The notes beneath the pieces are model-generated. The model made no database searches and was not told where the DNA came from. It was given only the letters and a program-made list of their open reading frames with translations. A stretch of DNA of 64,000 nucleotides, from the NCBI RefSeq assembly GCF_963556105.2, contig NZ_OY829945.1, positions 298,501 to 362,500 of the forward strand, read 5' to 3'. Position numbers and translations under genes: made by a program. Positions within the stretch are counted from its first letter, which is position 1; each line of letters opens with the position of its first letter. Below are positions 53,363 through 61,917 of this stretch, in pieces. The stretch is from an uncultured Tolumonas sp. (GTDB taxonomy: Bacteria > Pseudomonadota > Gammaproteobacteria > Enterobacterales > Aeromonadaceae).

Positions 53363-54127
53363 TCAAGCAGATAACGGTTGCGGTTGCTGGATCATATTGG
53401 TCAGGCTGATCCGGTTGACGGCGTGCACCAGTTCCCCGGTGATAATATTTTTAGCCACCGTCTGGTAGCGGTTTTTACAGCCACTTTTGCGAATGGCGTT
53501 ATTCAGGTGAAAGTTAACCGTGCGTTCGGTGATGCCAAGGATCTGGGCAATTTCCCACGAGGTTTTGCCTTCACTGACCCAGAACAGACACTCTTTTTCC
53601 CGCGAGGATAAATACGATTGTTCCGGTGAAAATAACGGAATGGCCTGTTCTTGAATAATATGGCCGAGATAACTTAGGTGGAAATAATCCTGTAAGCGGA
53701 TCGGTTCTTTGCGATGGCGACTCAGGGCAAAATAACCATAAAACCCCGATGGCCCGTGTAGCGGGATCGCAATCCCTTCTTCCATGCCGAACTGACGCCA
53801 GCAATCCATCGGCAGAAAAGCTTCATGTTCCAGTTTGACATCCGCTTGCCAGAATAAAGGGCGGCTTTGCGACTGCGAACGCAGATACAGTGAATCATTC
53901 TGGATGGTAGTGTTTTGTGCATAATGCTCAGCCCAGTTTTCCGGCGTTTGCATCAGTAAGGTCAGATCCGTTTGCTGTAAGCCGCGACGCAGTGTCAGGC
54001 AGAGCTGGTAATACTCAAAGCCGTTGGCGAGGCAAAGTTTGGCCAGTTGATCGGCCAATATTTGTGGTGTTTGGCAATTTTGGATGCGAAAACGCTGCTC
54101 TTCCAGTGGAAAAGTAAAGTTATTCAT
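53363..54127 (-). CDS. LuxR-type quorum-sensing regulator without a nearby synthase
   Basis: A 254-residue regulator with an autoinducer-binding domain (about 15-160) and a LuxR helix-turn-helix (about 173-235: LSSREKECLFWVSEGKTSWEIAQILGITERTVNFHLNNAIRK). Of the six residues kept in acyl-homoserine-lactone receptors (TraR W57, Y61, D70, P71, W85, G113), I see Trp65, Tyr69, Asp78, Trp93 and Gly118; the Pro after Asp is Ser79. The protein should still bind an acyl-homoserine lactone or a related ligand. No luxI-type synthase is in the window, so it is a solo by position. A perfect 16-bp palindrome lies 34-49 bp ahead of the start, a likely operator. Confidence 0.86.
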   Translation of the reverse strand: MNNFTFPLEEQRFRIQNCQTPQILADQLAKLCLANGFEYYQLCLTLRRGLQQTDLTLLMQTPENWAEHYAQNTTIQNDSLYLRSQSQSRPLFWQADVKLEHEAFLPMDCWRQFGMEEGIAIPLHGPSGFYGYFALSRHRKEPIRLQDYFHLSYLGHIIQEQAIPLFSPEQSYLSSREKECLFWVSEGKTSWEIAQILGITERTVNFHLNNAIRKSGCKNRYQTVAKNIITGELVHAVNRISLTNMIQQPQPLSA

Positions 54128-54160
54128 ATTGTTTTATTCCGTGGTCTTATTTAGTTATTA

Positions 54161-54176
54161 GTTGTCAGTTGACAAC
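54161..54176. promoter_or_regulatory. 16-bp palindrome upstream of the luxR-type gene (candidate lux-box-like operator)
   Basis: GTTGTCA-GT-TGACAAC, perfect, 34 bp from the start codon of the minus-strand luxR gene, where an autoregulatory site would lie. Confidence 0.55.
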
Positions 54177-54388
54177 GCGCAACAAGATACATGATGGGTC
54201 ATATTTTGCGCAAAATATTTGTTAGCCAATTCAATGTTTGCGCACAGAGAAAATCTGACAGGGTATTGGTTTTTACAGTGGCATATATTTTGGACTGACA
54301 ATATGCGCCGCCGAGGGGCGATTAGTTCTGTTCTGTAGCGCCTCTTTTCTTCTAGAATAACGCCCATCTGTGATGATTGAGGTTCGTT

Positions 54389-55753
54389 ATGTCTCTGCAT
54401 GTGATTATTCTGGCGGCGGGTAAAGGCACCCGTATGCGCTCATCCCTGCCCAAAGTGCTGCATCCTGTCGCTGGGCGCCCGATGGTGAGCCATGTCATTG
54501 CCACCGCCCGCCAACTGAATGCCGATAAAATCCATCTGGTCTATGGCCATGGTGGTGAAGTAATGCAGGCCAAACTGAATGAAGCCGATGTGGAATGGGT
54601 GTTGCAGGCTGAACAGCTGGGCACCGGACATGCCGTAGCACAGGCAACACCGGCGATCCCAGATGATGCCAACGTCCTGGTGTTATACGGCGACACACCG
54701 TTGATCACCACCGCGACATTACAGGAACTGCTGCAAGTCCAGCCGACAAACGGCATTGGTTTACTGACGGTGTCATTGGATGACCCTACCGGATACGGCC
54801 GTATTTTGCGCGCCGATGATCAGGTGGTGGGTATCGTTGAGCAAAAAGATGCCAGTGTCGGTCAACAGCGGATCAACGAAGTGAACACCGGTGTGCTGGT
54901 GGCGCCGGCGAAACAGCTAAAACAGTGGCTGGCAGGGTTAACCAATAAAAATGCGCAGGGGGAATATTATCTGACCGATGTGATTGCGGCAGCCCATCAG
55001 GCCGGTAGTTCCATACAAACGGCACAACCAAGTTGTGCGCAGGAAGTGGAAGGTGCCAATAACCGTCTGCAATTGGCCAATCTGGAACGCTTTTATCAAA
55101 AACGTGCGGCAGAACAACTGATGCTGGACGGCGTTACGCTGTTGGATCAGATGCGGTTTGATTTGCGTGGTGCACTGACTTGCGGTGAAGATGTGGTGAT
55201 TGATGCCAATGTGATCATTGAAGGTTCGGTGACATTAGGTCATCGTGTGCAGATTGGTGCCGGCTGTATTTTGAAAAACTGCGTTATCGCCGATGACAGC
55301 ATCATCAGCCCGTATTCCATCATTGAAAATTCGACCTTGGCGGAAGGTTGCACGGTGGGCCCCTTTGCCCGTTTACGCCCCGGCGCTGAACTCGCCGCAC
55401 AAGCCCATGTCGGCAATTTCGTGGAGCTGAAAAATGCCAAATTGGGTTTCGGTTCCAAAGCGGGTCATCTGAGCTATCTGGGCGACAGTGATATTGGTGC
55501 CAACGTGAATATCGGGGCCGGTACGATTACCTGTAACTACGATGGTGCCAATAAGCATAAAACCATCATTGAAGATGATGTGTTTGTCGGTTCCGACACC
55601 CAGCTGGTGGCTCCGGTTCGTATTGCTAAAGGTGCAACCTTAGCGGCGGGTTCAACCATCACGCGTGATGTGGCCGAAGATGAACTGGTGTTGAGCCGTG
55701 TGCCACAGCATCACGTGACAGGCTGGCAACGTCCGGTAAAACAGAAAAAGTAA
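54389..55753 (+). CDS. glmU: Bifunctional GlcNAc-1-P uridyltransferase / GlcN-1-P acetyltransferase GlmU
   Basis: A 454-residue enzyme (E. coli 456). The uridyltransferase half (about 1-230) starts with [29 protein letters not shown] and has LYGDTPLI and VNTGVL. The left-handed beta-helix half (about 250-454) shows hexapeptide repeats, with [10 protein letters not shown]-type and [27 protein letters not shown] segments and [17 protein letters not shown]. It makes UDP-GlcNAc for peptidoglycan and LPS. The start at 54389 has GAGG upstream. The gene is followed by the IS1111-type insertion; in relatives deoR and glmS follow directly. Confidence 0.97.
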   Translation: MSLHVIILAAGKGTRMRSSLPKVLHPVAGRPMVSHVIATARQLNADKIHLVYGHGGEVMQAKLNEADVEWVLQAEQLGTGHAVAQATPAIPDDANVLVLYGDTPLITTATLQELLQVQPTNGIGLLTVSLDDPTGYGRILRADDQVVGIVEQKDASVGQQRINEVNTGVLVAPAKQLKQWLAGLTNKNAQGEYYLTDVIAAAHQAGSSIQTAQPSCAQEVEGANNRLQLANLERFYQKRAAEQLMLDGVTLLDQMRFDLRGALTCGEDVVIDANVIIEGSVTLGHRVQIGAGCILKNCVIADDSIISPYSIIENSTLAEGCTVGPFARLRPGAELAAQAHVGNFVELKNAKLGFGSKAGHLSYLGDSDIGANVNIGAGTITCNYDGANKHKTIIEDDVFVGSDTQLVAPVRIAKGATLAAGSTITRDVAEDELVLSRVPQHHVTGWQRPVKQKK

Positions 55754-55781
55754 TCTGCATTAGTCAGATCACCCGAATAGT

Positions 55782-55808
55782 TCAGGCCCACCATCGTGTG
55801 GGCTTAAT
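55782..55808 (+). terminator. Hairpin after glmU
   Basis: GCCCAC-N6-GTGGGC followed by TTAATT, 30-50 bp after the glmU stop and just outside the left inverted repeat of the insertion element. A weak intrinsic terminator for glmU. Confidence 0.45.
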
Positions 55809-55813
55809 TAGAT

Positions 55814-55874
55814 GGTCCGCCTCCGTTCTCAGCGACTAAGCTGAGAATGAGTTAGGTAACGGAGGTGAACCATC
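55814..55874 (+). promoter_or_regulatory. Long hairpin covering the transposase ribosome-binding site
   Basis: GGTCCGCCTCCGTT (55814-55827) can pair with AACGGAGGTGAACC (55858-55871) with two mismatches, and an inner stem CTCAGC/GCTGAG lies between. The right arm contains the GGAGGTG that would start the transposase (ATG at 55875). Transcripts entering from glmU would fold this way and hide the site, a known means by which insertion elements limit transposase made from outside promoters. Confidence 0.6.
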
Positions 55875-56906
55875 ATGCCTATTCAAGTCATTGGTATCGA
55901 TTTAGGCAAATCTAATTTCCATTTAGTTGCACACGATCGCAAAGGCAACACCCTTTTTCGAAAAAAACTTTCCCGCAAACAGTTGATCCAATTTATCTAT
56001 GACACCCCGCTCACCACCATCGCCTTTGAAGCCTGCGGAGGTGCTCATTGGTTGGGACGATTGAGTCTTAAGCTCGGTCATTCAGTGAAACTGCTTCCCC
56101 CTCAATATGTACGGCCTTATGTCAAAGGCAATAAAAATGATTTCATTGATGCTGATGCCATTGCTGAAGCATCGCAACGGCCGTCCATGCGATTTGTTGA
56201 AGTCAAATCAGAGGATGCGCAACTCATCACCGCTGTTTATCGTGTTCGGCAGGGATATATCAAAGACCGAACTGCATGCATGTGCAGGATTGGTGCTTTA
56301 TTACTCGAGTTTGGTGTCAGTCTGCCGCAGGGACATGGGACGATGAAACAGTTATTCACCTGGCTGACAGCGAATGCACCCGAACTGCCGTCAGCATTAA
56401 ACATCGAATTAACGGCATTGCATGAGTATTACAAATATCTGAATGAACAAATCAAAGTGCAGGATGACAAACTTACGCGCCATGTTGCGCAGAGCGATGA
56501 AGGGCAATTATTGCATGAGATCCCTGGAGTTGGTGTACTGACGGCCAGTCAATGTATGGCGGAATTAGGGAGTGTGAAACAATTTAAGAATGGACGCAAT
56601 CTGGCCGCATGGCTGGGGCTGGTTCCCCATCAGCATTCGACGGGAGGAAAACCGCGTTTACTCGGAATAAGCAAACGAGGGAATAAACATCTGAGAACGC
56701 TGTTCATTCATGGAGCGAGGGCGATTTTAGCCAGGCCGGAAAAGACGGGGTCGATATTTGGGGACTGGTTAGTGCAACTACGAGCCAGTAAGCCGTTCAA
56801 TGTAGTGTGTGTGGCGTTAGCGAATAAACTGGCCCGGATAGTCTGGGCGGTATTGAGGTACAAAGAAGCGTTTAATGCAGAGAAACTGCAATCCGAGTTT
56901 GCATGA
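55875..56906 (+). CDS. IS110-family transposase (IS1111 group)
   Basis: A 343-residue DEDD transposase. The RuvC-like N-terminal domain (about 1-160) starts IGIDLGKSNFHL (Asp9), has Glu52 in AFEACGG and the DFIDADAIAEA motif (Asp residues about 89-94). The C-terminal Transposase_20 domain (about 205-300) has LLHEIPGVGVLTASQCMAELG and the serine-containing motif LVPHQHSTGGKPRLLGISKRGNKHLR. Full length for the family, no frameshift. IS110 enzymes act with a guide (bridge or seek) RNA; in the IS1111 group this is encoded downstream of the transposase gene. GGAGGTG precedes the ATG. Confidence 0.94.
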   Translation: MPIQVIGIDLGKSNFHLVAHDRKGNTLFRKKLSRKQLIQFIYDTPLTTIAFEACGGAHWLGRLSLKLGHSVKLLPPQYVRPYVKGNKNDFIDADAIAEASQRPSMRFVEVKSEDAQLITAVYRVRQGYIKDRTACMCRIGALLLEFGVSLPQGHGTMKQLFTWLTANAPELPSALNIELTALHEYYKYLNEQIKVQDDKLTRHVAQSDEGQLLHEIPGVGVLTASQCMAELGSVKQFKNGRNLAAWLGLVPHQHSTGGKPRLLGISKRGNKHLRTLFIHGARAILARPEKTGSIFGDWLVQLRASKPFNVVCVALANKLARIVWAVLRYKEAFNAEKLQSEFA

Positions 56907-57101
56907 GCAAAGAGAAGATGACGAAAACGGTAGAACCACCGGAATAGAACCTGACAATAAAAACAGCAGAAAATGCTTTGGGCTTTTTTGAGGATATTCC
57001 GGCGCGGAACTCATCGTGGAGCGGGAAGCGAGAGCCTCCCAACAGAGACTCCGAATACATTAGCGCAGACCAATCCCGTCATTGAAGTTTGTTCTTGCAA
57101 T
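56907..57101 (+). ncRNA. Probable seek/bridge RNA region of the IS1111-group element
   Basis: The 195 bp between the transposase stop and the right inverted repeat hold no frame with a start signal but do hold stems such as CGGT-AGAACC-ACCG (about 56939-56953). In the IS1111 group this position encodes the guide RNA that pairs with target and donor DNA. The assignment rests on the position and the family; the precise ends and loops are not resolved here. Confidence 0.5.
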
Positions 57102-57191
57102 AACGGGGCGGACCATACATTTTATTTCCGGCTAAAAATTCTAACTCTCCGGCTTGAAGTTTCTTTTTGTAAGAATATACTGCTTGTTAAA

Positions 57192-57204
57192 TTTCGAATC
57201 GAAA
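57192..57204. promoter_or_regulatory. Palindrome TTTCG-AAT-CGAAA before the DeoR-type gene
   Basis: A perfect 13-bp dyad, 8 bp before the deoR start codon. DeoR-family proteins often bind TTTCG-type half sites, so autoregulation is likely. It lies outside the insertion element. Confidence 0.5.
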
Positions 57205-57212
57205 CTTAAGTA

Positions 57213-57986
57213 ATGATCAAGCGAAACACACAACAACGTCGGCATGCCATTATTTCCCTGCTCAATGAACAGGGCGAAGTGAGCGTGGAAGATCTGTCGC
57301 AGCGTTTTGCCACCTCCGAAGTGACGATCCGTAAAGACTTAGCTGAGCTGGAACGCAGTGGTGTGCTGTTACGCCGTTACGGTGGCGCTATTTCGCTGCC
57401 GTCCGAGATTTTAGCGGAAGAAGTACCAGCTAAAGTTTCACAACGAAAGTTAGCTATCGCACAGGCAGCAATCCAGCATATTCGTGATCATAACCGTATC
57501 ATTATCGACAGTGGCAGCACCACTAGCGCGATGATCCCGTTATTGGCGACTAAACACGGTTTGGTGGTGATGACCAACTCACTAACCGTCGCCCAGGCGT
57601 TGCGGGAGCTGGAAAATGAACCAACCTTGCTGATGACTGGCGGCACCTGGGATCCGCACTCCGAAGCGTTTCAGGGTCAGGTGGCAGAGCAGGTATTGCG
57701 TTCCTATGATTTTGATCAGCTGTTTGTCGGCGCCGACGGCGTTGACCCAGCGCGTGGCACTACTACCTTTAATGAACTGGTTGGTTTATCGCGCGTAATG
57801 GCGGAAGTGGCGCGTGAAGTGATCGTGCTGGTGGATTCTGAAAAATTTGGCCGTCGTATTCCCAATCTGGAATTGCCGTGGAGTGTGATAGACACCTTGA
57901 TCACTGATGATGGGATCGGGGAAGAGCTGAAGCAACAGATTGAACAACATGACGTGCATGTGATTTGTGCGTCGGTTAATACTTGA
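57213..57986 (+). CDS. DeoR/GlpR-family regulator upstream of glmS
   Basis: A 257-residue regulator. The N-terminal winged helix (about 5-58: QQRRHAIISLLNEQGEVSVEDLSQRFATSEVTIRKDLAELERSGVLLRRYGGAI) is typical of DeoR, and the DeoRC sensor domain (about 75-235) has IIIDSGSTTSAMIPLL, VVMTNSLTVAQAL and DQLFVGADGVDPARGTTTFNE. Sensor domains of this kind bind phosphosugars. Lying just upstream of glmS and near glmU, it probably controls amino-sugar synthesis, as proposed for the same arrangement in other gammaproteobacteria. The ATG at 57213 has no strong ribosome-binding site (TTAAGTA). Confidence 0.9.
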   Translation: MIKRNTQQRRHAIISLLNEQGEVSVEDLSQRFATSEVTIRKDLAELERSGVLLRRYGGAISLPSEILAEEVPAKVSQRKLAIAQAAIQHIRDHNRIIIDSGSTTSAMIPLLATKHGLVVMTNSLTVAQALRELENEPTLLMTGGTWDPHSEAFQGQVAEQVLRSYDFDQLFVGADGVDPARGTTTFNELVGLSRVMAEVAREVIVLVDSEKFGRRIPNLELPWSVIDTLITDDGIGEELKQQIEQHDVHVICASVNT

Positions 57987-58047
57987 ACATCAGCTGTAAG
58001 TCATGACTAAACGCAGACACACTATAAATACATCCATGTAAGCTCGG

Positions 58048-58076
58048 CTGCCGCATCCATGCGGCAGACGGTCTGC
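58048..58076 (+). promoter_or_regulatory. Alternative hairpins in the deoR-glmS spacer
   Basis: CTGCCGCA-TCCA-TGCGGCAG (58048-58067) is a perfect 8-bp stem; its last bases also form GCAGAC-GGTCTGC (58064-58076). The two stems exclude one another. They lie 80 bp before glmS and could end the deoR message or control read-through into glmS. A further dyad TCTGTT-N7-AACAGA lies at 58114-58132. Confidence 0.45.
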
Positions 58077-58152
58077 TTATTAGTCATGTCTTACTGCATA
58101 TTTATTTTAAAGTTCTGTTTAGTAACAACAGACTTCATCTGGAGATAATTAT

Positions 58153-59988
58153 ATGTGTGGAATCGTCGGTGCAGTAGCCCAGCGTGATATTGCTGAAATT
58201 CTGGTAGAAGGTTTACGTCGTCTGGAATACCGCGGTTATGACTCTGCGGGCGTGGCAATCATCAATGCACAAGGCGAATTACAGCGTGTTCGTCGTCTTG
58301 GTAAAGTCCAGGAATTGGCGAACGCATTGGAAGCACAACCGTTGTCAGGTGGTACTGGTATTGCACACACGCGCTGGGCAACCCATGGCGAACCGTCAGA
58401 AATCAACGCACATCCACATGTCTCCAATGGTGATTTAGCCGTTGTTCATAACGGTATCATCGAAAACCATGAAGAATTGCGCGTTAAATTGCAGGGTTTA
58501 GGTTACGAATTTGTCTCGCAGACCGATACCGAAGTCATTGTGCATCTGGTGCACCATTACCTGAAAACTGCGGGTAGCCTGCTGCAGGCACTGCAAACGG
58601 CAGTGAAAGAACTGCGTGGCGCATACGGCACCGTAGTGATGGATCGTCGTGACCCATCTCGTCTGGTCGTCGCACGCTCAGGTTCACCGCTGGTTATCGG
58701 TCGTGGCTTGGGTGAAAACTTCATTGCATCTGATCAATTGGCCCTGTTGCCGGTGACCCGTCGTTTCCTGTTTTTGGAAGAAGGTGATGTGGCAGAAGTG
58801 ACCCGTAAAGGTGTGACGATCTTTAATCACGCCGGTCTACCGGTTGAACGTGCGGAAATCGAATCGGAACTGTCGCATGACGCCGGTGATAAAGGTCAAT
58901 ATCGCCATTACATGCAAAAAGAGATCTACGAACAGCCACAATCGATCCTGAATACTTTGGAAGGTCGTCTGGTTGGCAATCACATTGTGCCGGAATCTTT
59001 CGGTACACATGCGCGTGAAATCTTCCAGAAAGTACAACACGTGCAGATCGTGGCGTGTGGTACTTCTTATCATTCTGGCATGGTGGCGCGTTACTGGTTT
59101 GAAGCGCTGGCGGGAGTTTCCTGTAATATCGAAATAGCTTCGGAATTCCGCTATCGCAAATCCGTTGTGCATCCAAACAGCTTGATCATCACCTTGTCTC
59201 AGTCTGGTGAAACGGCCGATACGCTGGCGGCGTTACGTCTGGCGAAAGAGATGGGTTATATGGCCAGCCTGACCTTGTGCAACGTGCCAGGGTCGTCGTT
59301 GGTGCGTGAATCTGATCTGGCATTTATGACCCGAGCTGGTGCAGAAATTGGTGTGGCGTCGACCAAAGCGTTCACCACTCAGCTGACTGGTTTGCTCATG
59401 CTGGTAACGGCGATTGGCCGCGGTAACGGTAATATGAGCGAAACCGATGAACATTGTGTGGCGAGTGCATTACAAGCCTTACCAATGCAGATTGAGCATG
59501 CTTTACAGCTGGATAAACAAATTGAAGCTTTGGCGGAACAGTTTGCCAATAAACAACACAGTCTGTTTTTAGGTCGTGGCGATCAATACCCAATCGCGAT
59601 GGAAGGTGCCTTAAAACTTAAAGAAATCAGCTATATCCATGCAGAAGCCTATGCGGCGGGTGAGTTGAAACACGGCCCATTGGCGCTGATTGACAGCGAA
59701 ATGCCGATCATTGTGGTGGCTCCGAATAATGAACTGCTGGAAAAACTGAAATCCAACGTGGAAGAAGTGCGTGCACGCGGTGGTTTGTTGTATGTATTTG
59801 CGGATCGGGCTGCCGGTTTCACCAGTGATGACACCATGCGCGTGATGCCAATGGAAAGTGTGGCTGACATCATCGCACCAATTGTGTACACCATTCCGAT
59901 GCAATTACTGGCCTATCATATTGCTCTGATTAAGGGCACCGATGTGGATCAACCACGTAACTTAGCCAAATCTGTGACCGTAGAATAA
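58153..59988 (+). CDS. glmS: Glucosamine-6-phosphate synthase GlmS
   Basis: A 611-residue enzyme (E. coli 609). The N-terminal glutaminase has the catalytic Cys2 ([12 protein letters not shown]), [12 protein letters not shown] and [18 protein letters not shown]. Two SIS domains (about 285-430 and 455-600) have [44 protein letters not shown] and the C-terminal [11 protein letters not shown]. It makes GlcN-6-phosphate from fructose-6-phosphate and glutamine, the first step to the UDP-GlcNAc made by GlmU. GGAGATA precedes the ATG. A strong terminator follows. Confidence 0.98.
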   Translation: MCGIVGAVAQRDIAEILVEGLRRLEYRGYDSAGVAIINAQGELQRVRRLGKVQELANALEAQPLSGGTGIAHTRWATHGEPSEINAHPHVSNGDLAVVHNGIIENHEELRVKLQGLGYEFVSQTDTEVIVHLVHHYLKTAGSLLQALQTAVKELRGAYGTVVMDRRDPSRLVVARSGSPLVIGRGLGENFIASDQLALLPVTRRFLFLEEGDVAEVTRKGVTIFNHAGLPVERAEIESELSHDAGDKGQYRHYMQKEIYEQPQSILNTLEGRLVGNHIVPESFGTHAREIFQKVQHVQIVACGTSYHSGMVARYWFEALAGVSCNIEIASEFRYRKSVVHPNSLIITLSQSGETADTLAALRLAKEMGYMASLTLCNVPGSSLVRESDLAFMTRAGAEIGVASTKAFTTQLTGLLMLVTAIGRGNGNMSETDEHCVASALQALPMQIEHALQLDKQIEALAEQFANKQHSLFLGRGDQYPIAMEGALKLKEISYIHAEAYAAGELKHGPLALIDSEMPIIVVAPNNELLEKLKSNVEEVRARGGLLYVFADRAAGFTSDDTMRVMPMESVADIIAPIVYTIPMQLLAYHIALIKGTDVDQPRNLAKSVTVE

Positions 59989-60013
59989 TCGGCTGTCATA
60001 AAAAAGCGTAATA

Positions 60014-60046
60014 AAAACAGGAGGATTTATTCCTCCTGTTTTGTTT
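60014..60046 (+). terminator. Intrinsic terminator after glmS
   Basis: AAAACAGGAGGA-TTTAT-TCCTCCTGTTTT: a perfect 12-bp stem ending in T4 with further T residues. Confidence 0.92.
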
Positions 60047-60164
60047 GTCTTGCATTCACCGGCATTGGAAATTAGGTTGTAGGACCGTTAATGAATAAAT
60101 TGGCTTAATAATTGAATTTATATAAGTCCTTTCTGGTTAGATGCGACAAATAAAAGGTTTTAAA

Positions 60165-60614
60165 ATGTTACGCAAAGGAATGCGTAGACTAGTACACGGA
60201 TGCCGCGAAATACTACATCGCTGGCATGTTACTCGTTGTACTTGTGTCGATGAGCGCCAGTTGTCTCAGATAGGCCATACGCTATATCAAGAATTTGATG
60301 ATGGTGTGGTTTTACTGGATAAAAACGGTTTTTTGCTGGAAGCCAACCCGGCGTTTTGTCGTCAGAGCGGTTTTTCCTTACTGGAACTACTAAGGATGCG
60401 CCGCACGCAATTACGGGCGATGCTGCAGGTTGATTGGGACAATGTGTTATCGCAGTTAATGGCTACTGGCCGCTGGCAAGGCGCGCTGTGGTTAAAGCAT
60501 AAAACCCAAGGCTGGTTACCGTATCAATTTATGCTACGCCGGACCGCCGCACAATCAGGGAATGTGCAGTTATTGGGGGGTCTTTTCTATCCAACGTGGC
60601 ATGTCTGCAGATGA
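60165..60614 (+). CDS. PAS-domain fragment, 5' part of a frameshifted PAS-GGDEF-EAL gene
   Basis: A 149-residue frame starting at an ATG with AAAGG 8 nt upstream. It opens with a basic segment (MLRKGMRRLVHGCREILHRW) and continues as a PAS domain (about 40-145): YQEFDDGVVLLDKNGFLLEANPAFCRQSGFSLLELLRM. It ends abruptly at 60612-60614, 34 bases after a run of six G (60575-60580). The sequence that continues the protein is in the +1 frame and codes for GGDEF-EAL. Removing one G would join them as one protein of about 585 residues. Either a recent mutation, a sequencing error or deliberate frameshifting is possible. An ATG at 60141 in the same frame is a less likely start. Confidence 0.72.
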   Translation: MLRKGMRRLVHGCREILHRWHVTRCTCVDERQLSQIGHTLYQEFDDGVVLLDKNGFLLEANPAFCRQSGFSLLELLRMRRTQLRAMLQVDWDNVLSQLMATGRWQGALWLKHKTQGWLPYQFMLRRTAAQSGNVQLLGGLFYPTWHVCR

Positions 60615-61911
60615 AGAACAACTTGATCCACTGACCGGTTTATTACACCGTCTCTCCTTTGATAACCAATTGCGCTTCCTTTGCCGAGGCGCACAGCCGT
60701 TTACTTTGTTAACGCTCGATCTGGATCAATTTCGCCAAATCAACAATCAATTTGATCACCAGACTGGTGATCGCATCTTGCAGCAGTTAGCGTTACGTTT
60801 ACAGCGCTTGCTGGGGCCTCGAGGTATGGTGGCCCGTGTGGGTGGCGATGATTTTGCGTTACTGATCCCCGGCATGGATCAACCAGAACAAGCGCAGCAG
60901 TTAGCCGAGGAAGTGTATGCTGAGGTGCTACGGCCATTTAAAAATGGTGACAGCGAAATCGCTATTTCTGGCACCTTGGGCGGCGCATTATGGCCGTTAG
61001 ATGCGCGCAGCCCTGGCGCGTTATGGCGACGGGCGGAACAGGCCCTGTTCATTGCCCGCAACCGTCATTTACCGATGCTGGCATTTTCCGCCGGTGTGCG
61101 TAAAGAGTTGTCATATCGCCAAAAATTACAGCAAGATTTATTGGATGCGGTGCAAAACAACGGGATCTGGGTTGCTTATCAGCCGATTTGGGATAATCAG
61201 CGGCAACGTGTCGGTAAACTGGAAGCACTGGCCCGCTGGTCACATCCCGAGTTAGGTAACATCCCGCCGGATCAATTTATTCCATTAGCCGAAGAAAGTG
61301 GTCTGATTGGCCTGCTTGGTGAAAAAATTCTGGAACAAGCCTGTGCTGATCTGGTGCTATTGCATCAAGCGGGGTTTGATTGGTTAGAACTTAGTATTAA
61401 CCGCTCGATCATCGAATTTTTGCAATTAGACGTGCAGGCTAAAGGTTGGCTGGACCTTATCCATCAACATCATATTGCACCGGAAAAAATCATCTTTGAG
61501 GTGACCGAATCCCTGCTGATGGATACGCAAAGCCAGCATCTGGCGCGCCTGCATACCCTGCGTGAAGCCGGATGCCGGATCGCGATCGATGATTTTGGTA
61601 CCGGCTATTCCTCATTTAATTACCTCAGAAAATTTCCCATTGATATTGTGAAAATTGACCGGAGTTTTGTGCTGACGGTGCCCCATGATCATAAGGACAC
61701 CCAATTGTTATTAGGTATCCTGTGTATTGTGCAAAATCTGGGTTATGAAGTGGTCGTCGAAGGTATTGAAGATGAAGCGCTACAGCAATTTTTATTGCAG
61801 CATCATTGTGAATACAGTCAGGGTTATCTGTTTAGTAAACCGCAAAATTTCACAGCATTGCTGGAATATCTTGCGGAACTATCGCCGCAAGTCCGAGCTA
61901 GCGGCGAATAA
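60601..61911 (+). CDS. GGDEF-EAL protein, 3' part of the frameshifted gene
   Basis: A 436-residue frame (open from 60562) with a GGDEF domain (about 5-165) whose site reads GGDDF and an EAL domain (about 180-435). The EAL domain keeps KLEALARW, EVTESLLMD, IDDFGTGYSSFNYLRKFPIDIVKIDRSF and VVEGIEDE, so phosphodiesterase activity is likely. The GGDEF site has Asp in place of Glu; loss of cyclase activity is common in such hybrids but not certain here. The ATG at 60601 could start an independent protein, but its ribosome-binding site is poor. Together with the upstream PAS part this is a PAS-GGDEF-EAL sensor. Confidence 0.85.
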   Translation: MSADEEQLDPLTGLLHRLSFDNQLRFLCRGAQPFTLLTLDLDQFRQINNQFDHQTGDRILQQLALRLQRLLGPRGMVARVGGDDFALLIPGMDQPEQAQQLAEEVYAEVLRPFKNGDSEIAISGTLGGALWPLDARSPGALWRRAEQALFIARNRHLPMLAFSAGVRKELSYRQKLQQDLLDAVQNNGIWVAYQPIWDNQRQRVGKLEALARWSHPELGNIPPDQFIPLAEESGLIGLLGEKILEQACADLVLLHQAGFDWLELSINRSIIEFLQLDVQAKGWLDLIHQHHIAPEKIIFEVTESLLMDTQSQHLARLHTLREAGCRIAIDDFGTGYSSFNYLRKFPIDIVKIDRSFVLTVPHDHKDTQLLLGILCIVQNLGYEVVVEGIEDEALQQFLLQHHCEYSQGYLFSKPQNFTALLEYLAELSPQVRASGE

Positions 61912-61917
61912 CCGTTT

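Larger units (their letters stand above)
55812..57116 (+). mobile_element. IS110-family, IS1111-group insertion sequence
   Basis: A 1.3-kb element with one intact transposase gene. Inverted repeats define it: ATGGTCCGCCTCCGTT at 55812-55827 and AACGGGGCGGACCAT at 57102-57116, which pair over 15 positions with one base gap. Subterminal short inverted repeats, no target duplication and a non-coding stretch of about 195 bp between the transposase stop and the right repeat are the marks of the IS1111 group. The true ends may extend a few bases beyond the repeats. It separates glmU from the deoR-glmS unit. No second copy is present in the window. Confidence 0.85.
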
